Positions 15,988-23,992 of a stretch of 64,000 nucleotides of DNA are shown one piece after another (positions within the stretch are counted from its first letter, which is position 1; the number at the start of each line of letters is the position of its first letter). Source of the DNA: Celerinatantimonas yamalensis. Its GTDB lineage: Bacteria > Pseudomonadota > Gammaproteobacteria > Enterobacterales > Celerinatantimonadaceae. The notes under the pieces are model-generated. The model did not search any database, was not told the DNA's origin, and saw nothing but the letters and a program-made list of their open reading frames with translations. Location of the stretch: positions 496,001 through 560,000 of the forward strand of contig NZ_JBEQCT010000002.1 in NCBI RefSeq assembly GCF_046054155.1, read 5' to 3'. The translations under genes were made by a program, and so were the position numbers.

Positions 15988-16728
15988 CTATCCGCGGCGC
16001 TGGCGCACCGCTTCAAATAAACAGATCCCAGCAGCGACCGAGACGTTCAAGCTTGAGACACTCCCAGCCATAGGTAATTTAACCAGCTCATCGCAGGTTT
16101 CACGCGTTAAACGCCGCATCCCCTGACCTTCAGCGCCCATCACCAACGCTATCGGACCTTGAAGCTGGCAATCATAAATCAGCTGCTGTGCTTCACCGGC
16201 CGTACCCACTACCCAAACACCTTGCTTTTGCAAAAGTTTTAGAGTGCGCGCTAAATTGGTCACCGTGACCAGCGGCACATTTTCCGCCGCGCCTACCGCT
16301 ACTTTACGGGCAGTGGCCGAAAGCGCTGCAGATTTATCTTTAGGCACGATCACAGCCACCACACCAGCAGCATCGGCATTACGTAGACAAGCGCCTAAGT
16401 TATGTGGATCGGTAACACCATCGAGCACCAATAATAGCGGGGTTGCATGCTCGGCTATCAACGCGGGGAGATCCTGCTCGTTAAGTTCTGGTGATGCTTT
16501 TACTTTAGCTACAACCCCTTGGTGATGAGTATCATCTGCGCGCTCATCAAGCGCTTTGCGACTCATCTGCTGGACACTGAGCCCCATCTGATAGGCAAGT
16601 GCTAACACCGTGTGCAAGCGCGCGTCATCTCGCCCCTGAAGCACAGCTAAATCAATCACCCGTTCTGGGTGGCGTTCTAATACTGCCTGCACTGCATGCA
16701 AGCCATACAAATAATAAGGTCGACTCAT
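15988..16728 (-). CDS. rlmB: 23S rRNA (Gm2251) 2'-O-methyltransferase
   Basis: The protein has 246 residues. An N-terminal L30e-like substrate domain (YLYGLHAVQAVLERHPERV) is followed by the SpoU/TrmH knotted methyltransferase domain. Its three motifs are LDGVTDPHNLGACLRNADAA, ALVMGAEGQGM and LPMAGSVSSLNVSVAAGI. It methylates G2251 in the peptidyl-transferase P loop using S-adenosylmethionine. It begins one base after the rnr stop codon, so it is cotranscribed with rnr as in E. coli. Confidence 0.97.
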   Translation of the reverse strand: MSRPYYLYGLHAVQAVLERHPERVIDLAVLQGRDDARLHTVLALAYQMGLSVQQMSRKALDERADDTHHQGVVAKVKASPELNEQDLPALIAEHATPLLLVLDGVTDPHNLGACLRNADAAGVVAVIVPKDKSAALSATARKVAVGAAENVPLVTVTNLARTLKLLQKQGVWVVGTAGEAQQLIYDCQLQGPIALVMGAEGQGMRRLTRETCDELVKLPMAGSVSSLNVSVAAGICLFEAVRQRRG

Positions 16729-16729
16729 A

Positions 16730-19108
16730 TTACGACTTTAATGCCTTTTTCATAGTGGCCCGCTCTTGTTTACCAGGGCGACGTTTACGTTTCTTTTTCG
16801 ATTTTACCACGTCCGTTTTTTTCACCCCTGCTTTTTTCTTGTTTCGCGAGGGTTTATCTGCAGCAGGTTTAGCTGATGAAGAGAGTACCGTTTTTTTAGT
16901 CGTGTTATTTGGGCTTTTTTTATCAGCGACTTTGGATTTTTGTCGTGAGCGTGGCTTTTTCTCACCATCACTATTAGCCAAAAATAGATCGATCTTACGA
17001 TCGTCCATATTGACACTGGCTACTTTGACTTCAATCGCATCACCAATGCGATAGCGCATCCCACCGCCACGGCCAATTAGGATCTGCCGCGCTGCATCAT
17101 ACTCAAAATAATCGTGACCTAAGTTGCTGATATGCACCAAACCATCTATTTGCAACGTATTGAGCCGGACAAACAAGCCAAAGTTAGTCACAGCAGCAAT
17201 CGTGCCACTGAGCACTTCACCGACATGATCTAACATAAACTCACATTTGAGTTTGTCGCAAACTTCACGAGTCGCATCGTCGGCACGCCGTTCTGTCATC
17301 GAACAATGTTCACCGAAGGCATCCATCTCCTCGAAGCTGTAATAGTAGCCTCCATTTGACGTCCAGCGATTTGCTGAGGCTCCCTGCTCTTTGGCCAGTA
17401 AGTATTTGATTACCCGATGCAACAAGAGATCCGGATAGCGCCGAATCGGCGAGGTAAAATGGGCATAACTTTTCAGTGCCAAACCAAAGTGCCCAATATT
17501 ATCAGGCTGATAGACTGCCTGCATCATCGAGCGCAGCAGCATAGTTTGGATCAAATCGCGGTCATCACGTTCTTGAATGCTTGCCACCAGCTCAAAATAG
17601 TCTTTCGGTTGGGCCTGCTCGCCCCCTTCAAGGGTTAACCCCAGTTCATTTAAGAAACTGCGAAAATTATTCAGTCGTTCGGTACTCGGTTTATCATGAA
17701 CACGAAACAAGATGGCAGCTTTGTGCTTTTCAACAAAACGAGCTGCGGCCACATTCGCTTGGATCATGCACTCTTCAATCATTTTATGGGCATCATTACG
17801 CAATAACGGCACAATTTGCTCAATTTTACGTTGAGCATTAAAGATAAATCGGGTTTCTTGCGTTTCTAGCTCAATGCCACCACGCTGCGCACGCGCTTCT
17901 TTTAATGCTAAAAACAAGCGATGTAACTCTTGGACATGAGGCAGTTGCTCAGCATAACGCTCGCGCAATAATTCATCGCCCTCTAACATCGCCGCCACTT
18001 TATTGTAGGTTAAGCGGGCATGCGAGTGCATAACAGCCGGATAAAAGCGATAGCTCGACAAACGGCCAGCAGAGGAGATGGTCATTTCGCAGACTAAACA
18101 GGCTCTATCCACTTGCGGGTTCAGTGAACACAAACCATTTGAGAGTTTCTCGGGCAGCATAGGAACCACTTGGTCAGGGAAATAGACCGAGGTCCCCCGC
18201 TCATACGCTTGTGTATCTAACGCACTGCCTGATCGAACATAATAAGAGACATCGGCAATAGCGACCCACAGTCGCCATCCCCCAGATTTTTTGGTCTCGC
18301 AATATACCGCATCATCAAAATCGCGGGCATCTTCGCCATCAATCGTCATCAAAGGCAATTGACGCAGATCCTCGCGGTTTTCATAATCTTGCGCTTGCAA
18401 AGACTCGGGGATCTTTGCAAGCGCTTTATTGATCGATACCGGCCACTCATGCGGGATATCGTGACTGCGCAGCGCCATCTCAACTTCCATACCTGGAGCC
18501 ATCGTTTCACCAAGTACTTCAATCACTTGGCCTCGAACCACTGGATCATCATCTTGCACCAACAGCTCGACCACAACGACTTGTCCTTGACGGGCACCTA
18601 ATGTGTGTTTGTCATCAATCCAAATATCACAGTTTAGGCGACTATCATCAGGCGCCACAAAGGTACCACTGCGTTCTCGAAAAAAACGTCCGACAATTTC
18701 GTGCTGGCCAACTTCGAGCACTTTTAATATGCGAGCTTCTTGACGCCCTTTTTTATCGACAGGGCCAGGCGCAGCTAGCACCGTATCGCCATGCATCGAG
18801 CCGCCAAATTTGCGACTGGGGATAAATAGATCATTGCCTTTATCGGCAGTGCGCAGGAAACCGTACCCATCACGATGACCAATCACTTGGCCGACAACCA
18901 AACCTAATCGTTCGGGTAATGTATATTCACCGCTGCGTGTCAACATGATCTGTCCCTGACGGATCAATGTATCCAAATGAGGTTGCAACGGTTGGGTTGA
19001 ATCAGAAAACGCTTGCTCTAACGAATCCAGCGCGATAGGAGAAGTTTGTTGGGTAATAAAATCTTTTAACTGAGAGAGGAAATCGACACGATTGTCGTCA
19101 TTGGGCAT
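16730..19108 (-). CDS. rnr: Ribonuclease R
   Basis: The protein has 792 residues: an N-terminal helix-turn-helix (about 10-65), cold-shock domains, the RNB catalytic domain (about 240-570) and a C-terminal S1 domain, ending in a lysine-rich tail. RNB signature residues are in TIDGEDARDFDDAVYC and HFTSPIRRYPDLLLHR. It is a 3'-5' exoribonuclease able to degrade structured RNA. The open frame extends nine codons to GTG 19135; ATG 19108 is preferred because AAGG lies upstream, but either is possible. It forms an operon with rlmB. Confidence 0.97.
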   Translation of the reverse strand: MPNDDNRVDFLSQLKDFITQQTSPIALDSLEQAFSDSTQPLQPHLDTLIRQGQIMLTRSGEYTLPERLGLVVGQVIGHRDGYGFLRTADKGNDLFIPSRKFGGSMHGDTVLAAPGPVDKKGRQEARILKVLEVGQHEIVGRFFRERSGTFVAPDDSRLNCDIWIDDKHTLGARQGQVVVVELLVQDDDPVVRGQVIEVLGETMAPGMEVEMALRSHDIPHEWPVSINKALAKIPESLQAQDYENREDLRQLPLMTIDGEDARDFDDAVYCETKKSGGWRLWVAIADVSYYVRSGSALDTQAYERGTSVYFPDQVVPMLPEKLSNGLCSLNPQVDRACLVCEMTISSAGRLSSYRFYPAVMHSHARLTYNKVAAMLEGDELLRERYAEQLPHVQELHRLFLALKEARAQRGGIELETQETRFIFNAQRKIEQIVPLLRNDAHKMIEECMIQANVAAARFVEKHKAAILFRVHDKPSTERLNNFRSFLNELGLTLEGGEQAQPKDYFELVASIQERDDRDLIQTMLLRSMMQAVYQPDNIGHFGLALKSYAHFTSPIRRYPDLLLHRVIKYLLAKEQGASANRWTSNGGYYYSFEEMDAFGEHCSMTERRADDATREVCDKLKCEFMLDHVGEVLSGTIAAVTNFGLFVRLNTLQIDGLVHISNLGHDYFEYDAARQILIGRGGGMRYRIGDAIEVKVASVNMDDRKIDLFLANSDGEKKPRSRQKSKVADKKSPNNTTKKTVLSSSAKPAADKPSRNKKKAGVKKTDVVKSKKKRKRRPGKQERATMKKALKS

Positions 19109-19226
19109 AGAATCGAACCTTTTGTTATCCCGCACGGCTTGAATGCAACGAGCGACCGCCCCTATGGTAAAGCTTATCGTGGCAATAGGCTACCTTTGTT
19201 AAGGCATTTCATCGCCCACGCCCCTA

Positions 19227-19970
19227 TTATGGGGTATCGGGACGACTATTTTGCACTTCCGCTACGATACTCGGTGGCATCTGCTGTGCTAGTGAAGCGA
19301 GTAGTTTACTCGCACGTTGGTGTTGTTCCTTATCGGCAATAATCGAATTATACAACCACTGATAGGCTTGTTGGTAGTCAAATGGACTGCCATAGCCATC
19401 GACCAATATTTGGACATATTCAAGCCTAGCTTTCAGGTAACCTAAACTGGCTGACTCGCGTAATAATTGCACAGCCCGCTCAGGATTAGCCTGTACCAAT
19501 GTTCCGCTAGCATAATAGCGACCCAACTGCTCTAGTGCCGCAGGCAGTCCCTGCCGAGCTGCTTGCCACATATAATGCACGCCTAACGTCGCATCACGCG
19601 GGACACACACACCCCATGCCAGCATATCTCCCCACAAAAACTGATAAGCCGGCAGGTCAACTTTTTGAGCACGGGCTTTAATATCTTGCACCAGTTGACA
19701 GCGGTCTGCTTTCACATGCTCTAAATGTTGGTTTTTGTCGATCCAATTCAGTAATTCATCTTGCGAGTACAATTGCACAGCTTTTAGATTGACGGACCCC
19801 TCTTGCTTGGCCTTGAATGCATCAGGTTGGTTAGTATCAGTTGATGACTTGGCGACTGAACTCATCATGTCAGGTGCTTGCAAATTCGGCAAAGCGCTGC
19901 TATCGGCGCAGTAGCCGACAGCCGACAAAAGACTGAGCCCCGCACCAATCAAACAGACGTTAATGCGCAT
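19227..19970 (-). CDS. motX: Sodium-type polar flagellar motor protein MotX
   Basis: The protein has 247 residues with an N-terminal signal peptide (MRINVCLIGAGLSLLSAVGY, cleavage near the following CADSS). The core matches Vibrio MotX: the segment RCQLVQDIKARA and the run YQFLWGDMLAWGVCVPRD, then Sel1-type repeats beginning QGLPAALEQLGRYYASGT. MotX with MotY forms the T ring around the basal body and is needed for Na+-driven rotation by PomAB. Position next to rnr also occurs in Vibrio. The segment between signal peptide and core (about residues 25-60) is variable. A sigma-28-like promoter lies directly upstream. Confidence 0.92.
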   Translation of the reverse strand: MRINVCLIGAGLSLLSAVGYCADSSALPNLQAPDMMSSVAKSSTDTNQPDAFKAKQEGSVNLKAVQLYSQDELLNWIDKNQHLEHVKADRCQLVQDIKARAQKVDLPAYQFLWGDMLAWGVCVPRDATLGVHYMWQAARQGLPAALEQLGRYYASGTLVQANPERAVQLLRESASLGYLKARLEYVQILVDGYGSPFDYQQAYQWLYNSIIADKEQHQRASKLLASLAQQMPPSIVAEVQNSRPDTP

Positions 19971-20004
19971 GGTATTCTCACCATATTTCTACTCTTAACT
20001 CAGC

Positions 20005-20031
20005 TTATCGACCTAATAGGACAAAACTATA
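20005..20031 (-). promoter_or_regulatory. Sigma-28 (FliA)-type flagellar promoter of motX
   Basis: On the minus strand: TATAGTTT, an 11-bp spacer, GTCGATAA. This matches TAAAGTTT-N11-GCCGATAA at 14 of 16 positions with exact spacing. It sits in the 67-bp gap between the mdh stop codon and motX, 35 bp before the motX start. Confidence 0.75.
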
Positions 20032-20037
20032 GCTGCA

Positions 20038-21000
20038 TCAGATAGATTTTTTATCGCCGCAGCAATTAGCCGTCGTCCATTGTATCGCTTGAGTGATTTC
20101 CGCCTGCAAGATGGGTAAAAGCTGCTCCAGTTGCGACGCTTCATAATCACTGAGTGGACCAACCTCACGAATACGTTCAATCCCATTGACGCCAAGTTCA
20201 ATGGGCAACGCAAAAAAGCCCGCATATTGGCCACCATCATCAATGTAGGCACACAAGTCAATTCCAGATTTACCTAACAACCCATCAACCAACTTCAGAC
20301 AAAAAGCCCCCGCGGCTTGCCCCATGGATAACGTGGCCGATCCACCGCCGGCTTTCGCATCAACCACTTCGGTGCCGGCATCGCGAATGTGTTCGGTCAG
20401 TTGCTTGGCTTCTTGTTCACTAAAGTCGATACCAAGTTGCGAGAGCAGTGGCAAAATGGTGACGCCACTATGGCCACCAATAACAGGGATACGCAGTGGT
20501 TTTGGATCAATCTTCTTGACTTGTCCGACAAAAGTCTTCGCCCGAGTCACATCTAATGTCGTGACACCAAATAATTTTGCCTTGTTATAAATGCCTTTTG
20601 CCTGTAGCACCTGTTTGGCAACCGGTACCATACTATTAACTGGATTGGTGATGATGCCAATACAAGCGTTCGGACAGGCTTGGGCGATATTTTCGATGAT
20701 GCCCTGAATAATTTTGGCGTTAATTTCGAATAAATCGGCGCGATCCATCCCCGGTTTACGAGCAACGCCGGCGCTAATCATCACCACATCTGCATCATCC
20801 AAAGCCACCGCCAAATCATCGCCTGTATATCCGATGACTTCCACATCGGTAGGAATATGACTTAAATCCACCGCCACACCGGGAGTCATCGGTGCAAGAT
20901 CATACAAATTCAAGTGAGAACGCTTAGGTAACCGATTTTTGAGCATTAACGATAACGCTTGACCAATGCCGCCTGCGGCACCTATTACAGCAACCTTCAT
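20038..21000 (-). CDS. mdh: NAD-dependent malate dehydrogenase
   Basis: The protein has 320 residues. The Rossmann motif GAAGGIGQAL is at the N-terminus. Substrate arginines lie in SAGVARKPGMDRADLFE, the segment IGIITNPVNS follows, and the catalytic histidine is in VIGGHSGVTILPLLSQ. It interconverts malate and oxaloacetate in the TCA cycle. The open frame is 21 codons longer, but homology starts at MKVAVIG (ATG 21000), with GAGGGG 6 bases upstream. In E. coli mdh and argR are direct divergent neighbours; here a binding-protein gene is inserted between them. Confidence 0.98.
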   Translation of the reverse strand: MKVAVIGAAGGIGQALSLMLKNRLPKRSHLNLYDLAPMTPGVAVDLSHIPTDVEVIGYTGDDLAVALDDADVVMISAGVARKPGMDRADLFEINAKIIQGIIENIAQACPNACIGIITNPVNSMVPVAKQVLQAKGIYNKAKLFGVTTLDVTRAKTFVGQVKKIDPKPLRIPVIGGHSGVTILPLLSQLGIDFSEQEAKQLTEHIRDAGTEVVDAKAGGGSATLSMGQAAGAFCLKLVDGLLGKSGIDLCAYIDDGGQYAGFFALPIELGVNGIERIREVGPLSDYEASQLEQLLPILQAEITQAIQWTTANCCGDKKSI

Positions 21001-21152
21001 AGTCATCCCCTCAGAGCAATCAGTGCTGACAGATAAAATAGAGACTACTGACATGTTTAGCACAAAATTAAAGCACTTAGCAGAGCAATCCTACAATTTG
21101 CAGAAACGATCACGGCATTTCGATTAGTCCAGGCTATAAACCATCGTCATTC

Positions 21153-21923
21153 TTACTTGCTAGTGGCATTCACCGACGCCTCGACAAAGTATTGATTGAA
21201 TATTTTTTGGTACTCTCCCGAGGCTTTAATTGCCTTAAGGGCCTTATTCAACCGCGCTTGAAGCTCGGTATCTTGTTGATTCACTGCAATCCCAAAACCA
21301 GCACCAAAATAGTCATTATCAATCACCGTCTTTCCTAATACCTCATACGCAGGATGTTTCTTGATCCAATCTAGCGCCACAGCACTATCAACAAACACAC
21401 TATCGACTTTGCCACCTAGCAGATCTTCAAGGGCCATTTGATAGCTCGCATAGGGCACGACTACAGCACCATAAGCGACATAGTGATCTAACAAATATTG
21501 TTGCTCAGACGAGCCATTTTGCACGGCAATCACTTTCTTCCGCAGTTGGTATTGATGTTGAAAACTATCTTTATGGATAAGAAACACTGCACCATTGGTC
21601 AGATAAGGCGCGCTAAAGGCGACTCGCTTAGCTCGCTCGGGAGTGATATCGATTGCTGAAATGGCGGCATCATAGCGGCCAAATTCGATACTCGCCAGTA
21701 AGCTATCAAATGAGTGATTGGTAAACACGCAATGGGTTTGCATTTGACGACATAACGCTTGCACCAGTTCAATATCAAACCCAGTAAACTGGTGCTGATG
21801 ATTGATAGACTCAAATGGTGGGTAGCTGGCTTCTGTTGCAAACCGTAGAATACCATTGCTGGCATAAGTTATTATCGATGGAAAAATCAATATACCGATT
21901 AAAGCCATCCGGATAAACCGCAT
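21153..21923 (-). CDS. Periplasmic amino-acid-binding protein (ArtI/ArtJ/HisJ family)
   Basis: The protein has 256 residues with a signal peptide (MRFIRMALIGILIFPSIITY, then AS). The solute-binding family 3 signature GFDIELVQALCRQM is present, with the ligand region DAAISAIDITPERAKRVAFS, then APYLTNGAVFL. It most resembles arginine/lysine-type binding proteins. No permease or ATPase gene lies nearby, so it must share a membrane complex encoded elsewhere or act alone. It is divergent from argR, and candidate ARG boxes lie in the shared upstream region, which favours arginine as ligand; that is inference. Confidence 0.88.
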   Translation of the reverse strand: MRFIRMALIGILIFPSIITYASNGILRFATEASYPPFESINHQHQFTGFDIELVQALCRQMQTHCVFTNHSFDSLLASIEFGRYDAAISAIDITPERAKRVAFSAPYLTNGAVFLIHKDSFQHQYQLRKKVIAVQNGSSEQQYLLDHYVAYGAVVVPYASYQMALEDLLGGKVDSVFVDSAVALDWIKKHPAYEVLGKTVIDNDYFGAGFGIAVNQQDTELQARLNKALKAIKASGEYQKIFNQYFVEASVNATSK

Positions 21924-22068
21924 TATTATCCCCTTACACCTTTAAATCGCCACAAAACGCGAAATTTGCTTAAGTTAGTCTTTGTTCAGTTGCCTCTAGA
22001 GAGGTCGCCACATAGTAACAAGCAACCTAAACTTGGCAAAGGATTAAAATGGGAAACCATGATTTTGC

Positions 22069-22103
22069 TGCATGGATATGCACCATCGATGAATAAAGTT
22101 GAA
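22069..22103. promoter_or_regulatory. Candidate tandem ARG boxes upstream of argR
   Basis: TGCATGGATATGCA (22069-22082) is a perfect palindrome with the 5-4-5 layout of the ARG box TGAATwwwwATTCA. TGAATAAAGTTGAA (22090-22103) has a perfect left half. Their centres are 21 bp apart, the spacing of paired 18-bp ARG boxes with a 3-bp gap. They lie between argR and the divergent binding-protein gene. Confidence 0.45.
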
Positions 22104-22158
22104 ATTGTCCGCTAACTCAGTACACTTTAACTATTATTAGAGATAAGAATTCAAGCCC

Positions 22159-22650
22159 ATGAAACCAAATTCAGGTCGCCAAGAACACCTAACACATGCG
22201 TTTAAAGCACTGCTAAAAGAGGAGAGATTTGGCTCTCAGGCCGAAATTGTCACTGCGTTGCAAGAGCTCGGATATAGCAATATCAATCAATCTAAAGTCT
22301 CACGGATGCTGTCAAAATTTGGCGCAGTACGCACCCGTAATGCCAAAATGGAAATGGTTTACTGCCTTCCAGCTGAGCTTGGCGTGCCAACAGCTACCAG
22401 TCCACTTAAAAATCTTGTGATGGAGATAGGTTTTAATAATGCGCTTATCGTGATTCAGACGAGCCCAGGAGCGGCACAGCTTATTGCTCGGTTACTTGAC
22501 TCGCTCGGTAAAGCAGAAGGTATTTTGGGGACAATTGCCGGCGATGATACAATTTTTATCACACCAACCAAAGAGATGCCTGTTGAAGAATTATTTAATT
22601 CTATTCAAGAACTTTTCGAACAGAACACGCCGTTTGCGTTGAATAAATAG
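22159..22650 (+). CDS. argR: Arginine repressor
   Basis: The protein has 163 residues. The N-terminal winged helix-turn-helix (about 10-75) contains QAEIVTALQELGYSNINQSK and VSRMLSKFGAVRTRN. The C-terminal hexamerisation and arginine-binding domain contains LGTIAGDDTIFI, whose aspartates contact arginine. It represses arginine biosynthesis and transport genes when arginine is present. The gene is divergent from the binding-protein gene and mdh. The upstream region shows ARG-box-like repeats consistent with autoregulation. Confidence 0.97.
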   Translation: MKPNSGRQEHLTHAFKALLKEERFGSQAEIVTALQELGYSNINQSKVSRMLSKFGAVRTRNAKMEMVYCLPAELGVPTATSPLKNLVMEIGFNNALIVIQTSPGAAQLIARLLDSLGKAEGILGTIAGDDTIFITPTKEMPVEELFNSIQELFEQNTPFALNK

Positions 22651-22839
22651 CCGGTGGTGGTTATTCATTCATCGTAAGGTCAGTCGTAACGGACGTCTGG
22701 CTATTTTGCCTCAGTCACTCAAACAACACCTAGAAATGACAAGGCCAGAGCAAACCAGTAATAAGCTGGTCTAACCGTTGGCTAACACACGAAAAGAATA
22801 AGTGATAGGGATACGTAATCGCTGCGAATGCCACAATTG

Positions 22840-22876
22840 ACCACCCGGATTATGCAATCCAGGGTGGTTTGTTATT
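22840..22876 (+). terminator. Terminator-like hairpin downstream of argR
   Basis: A stem ACCACCCGGATT/AATCC-A-GGGTGGT with loop ATGC and one bulged A, followed by TTTGTTATT. It works better on the plus strand. It is about 190 bases past the argR stop; the DNA between holds nothing recognisable. Confidence 0.45.
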
Positions 22877-22921
22877 CAAACCGCTGCAACAAAGACTCGA
22901 AGCGAAGAAAAGAGGTTTGAA

Positions 22922-23260
22922 TTAAATGGCTTCGTCATCGACCTCACCGGTACGAATACGCACAACATGTGATAGATCATGCACGAAAATTTTGCCATCC
23001 CCAATTTTACCAGTATAGGCTGCGCTGGTAATCGCTTCGATGATCCGATCGACATCGCCATCCTGCGCGGCTATCTCGAGTTTAACCTTCGGTAAAAAGT
23101 CGACTTGGTATTCAGCGCCACGGTATAGTTCCGTATGCCCTTTTTGTCGTCCAAATCCTTTCACTTCAGAAACAGTTAACCCTTCAACGCCAACTTCAGC
23201 GATTGCTTCACGAACATCATCAAGCTTAAACGGTTTAATAATTGCACTAACGAGTTTCAT
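22922..23260 (-). CDS. Nitrogen regulatory protein P-II (GlnB/GlnK)
   Basis: The protein has 112 residues. The uridylylated tyrosine is Y51 in LYRGAEYQVDFLPK. The ATP/2-oxoglutarate regions KGFGRQKGH and TGKIGDGKIFV are present. The MKLV start resembles GlnK while the C-terminus GEVDDEAI resembles GlnB. It senses 2-oxoglutarate, ATP/ADP and (via GlnD) glutamine, controlling NtrB, GlnE or AmtB. No amtB is adjacent. A sigma-54-like promoter and an NtrC-like site upstream argue for nitrogen-regulated, GlnK-like expression. The ribosome-binding site is GGAGG. Confidence 0.97.
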   Translation of the reverse strand: MKLVSAIIKPFKLDDVREAIAEVGVEGLTVSEVKGFGRQKGHTELYRGAEYQVDFLPKVKLEIAAQDGDVDRIIEAITSAAYTGKIGDGKIFVHDLSHVVRIRTGEVDDEAI

Positions 23261-23308
23261 CTGACCTTCCTCCGAGTCAAATTCTTATTGTCATCCTAAT
23301 AATAGCTA

Positions 23309-23324
23309 AACAACTCCCGTGCCA
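23309..23324 (-). promoter_or_regulatory. Sigma-54 (RpoN)-like promoter of the P-II gene
   Basis: On the minus strand TGGCAC-GGGAG-TTGTT matches TGGCAC-N5-TTGCW except for T in place of C at the -12 GC. Spacing between -24 and -12 is exact. It is 49 bp from the start codon. Confidence 0.55.
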
Positions 23325-23385
23325 ACAATAAAAATACTTTAAAATCATTTAGTTAAAATAGCCGCCAAGAATAAGCTCATAAATT

Positions 23386-23402
23386 TGCATCGAATTGGTG
23401 CA
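23386..23402. promoter_or_regulatory. NtrC-like enhancer site upstream of the P-II gene
   Basis: TGCATCGAATTGGTGCA matches the NtrC site TGCACC-N5-GGTGCA with one mismatch. It lies about 62 bp upstream of the -24 element, a normal enhancer distance. Confidence 0.5.
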
Positions 23403-23541
23403 TATTTTATCCTGTGACGCACCAAAAAAGAACAAACGCTCCATTACTCTAGCCTAATTATTGCTGATAACTTATTGATTTTTTAAATTAACTCAACCGG
23501 TCATGAACATCGTTCGGCTCGCATTTACTCACCTGACTCAC

Positions 23542-23874
23542 TTAGCCACGCAAAAAATCAAGTAAGTGCAGATAATCTTCATAGCCACATTCTGCACTAA
23601 TATCAAGCAGCGTCAAAGCTTGCCCTTGATCATCCAATGGCTCATCACTATTGACATGCGCAAAAACTTGGACATCATCACTGCGAATATAGGCCGAGTA
23701 CTCAACGCTACGAATAACCATTGGCAAAGCATTGATGTCACGACTTTGCGCAAGCTCAGCTTGAAAGCACTCGTCATCCCAGCTTTGTTCCAACCAAAGT
23801 GCTAAAGCGCGATGCTGGTCACCACAGTCAATGGTAAAGTGACCATCATCAAGATAGGTTAATTCAATATCCAT
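23542..23874 (-). CDS. yacL: UPF0231 family protein YacL
   Basis: The protein has 110 residues. The C-terminal CGYEDYLHLLDFLRG resembles CGVEDFLQVVAAYR of E. coli YacL, and YacL is also the gene next to acnB in E. coli. Function is unknown. The protein is acidic, without membrane segments. ATG 23874 is taken as the start; the frame begins two codons earlier at a TTG. Confidence 0.8.
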   Translation of the reverse strand: MDIELTYLDDGHFTIDCGDQHRALALWLEQSWDDECFQAELAQSRDINALPMVIRSVEYSAYIRSDDVQVFAHVNSDEPLDDQGQALTLLDISAECGYEDYLHLLDFLRG

Positions 23875-23934
23875 TTGCAACCCAAGACCTCAAAACGCCA
23901 CACTTTACAAGCTCCCAATCCAGTGCTCAAGCAC

Positions 23935-23962
23935 AAAAAAGCCAACCTCGAAGGGTTGGCTT
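23935..23962 (-). terminator. Terminator of acnB
   Basis: A stem GCCAACC/GGTTGGC with loop TCGAAG and a flanking A6 that becomes a U-run on the minus strand. It lies 30 bp past the acnB stop. Confidence 0.88.
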
Positions 23963-23992
23963 AAACAGAGCTATTGAAATCACCCCATTCGT

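Noticed and set aside
19109..19135. Nine-codon N-terminal extension of RNase R from GTG 19135
   Set aside because: No ribosome-binding site precedes it, whereas ATG 19108 has AAGG upstream.
22651..22774. Roughly 40-codon open stretch after argR (GRLAILPQSLKQHLEMTRPE)
   Set aside because: No start codon or ribosome-binding site, and it resembles no family I recognise; probably chance.
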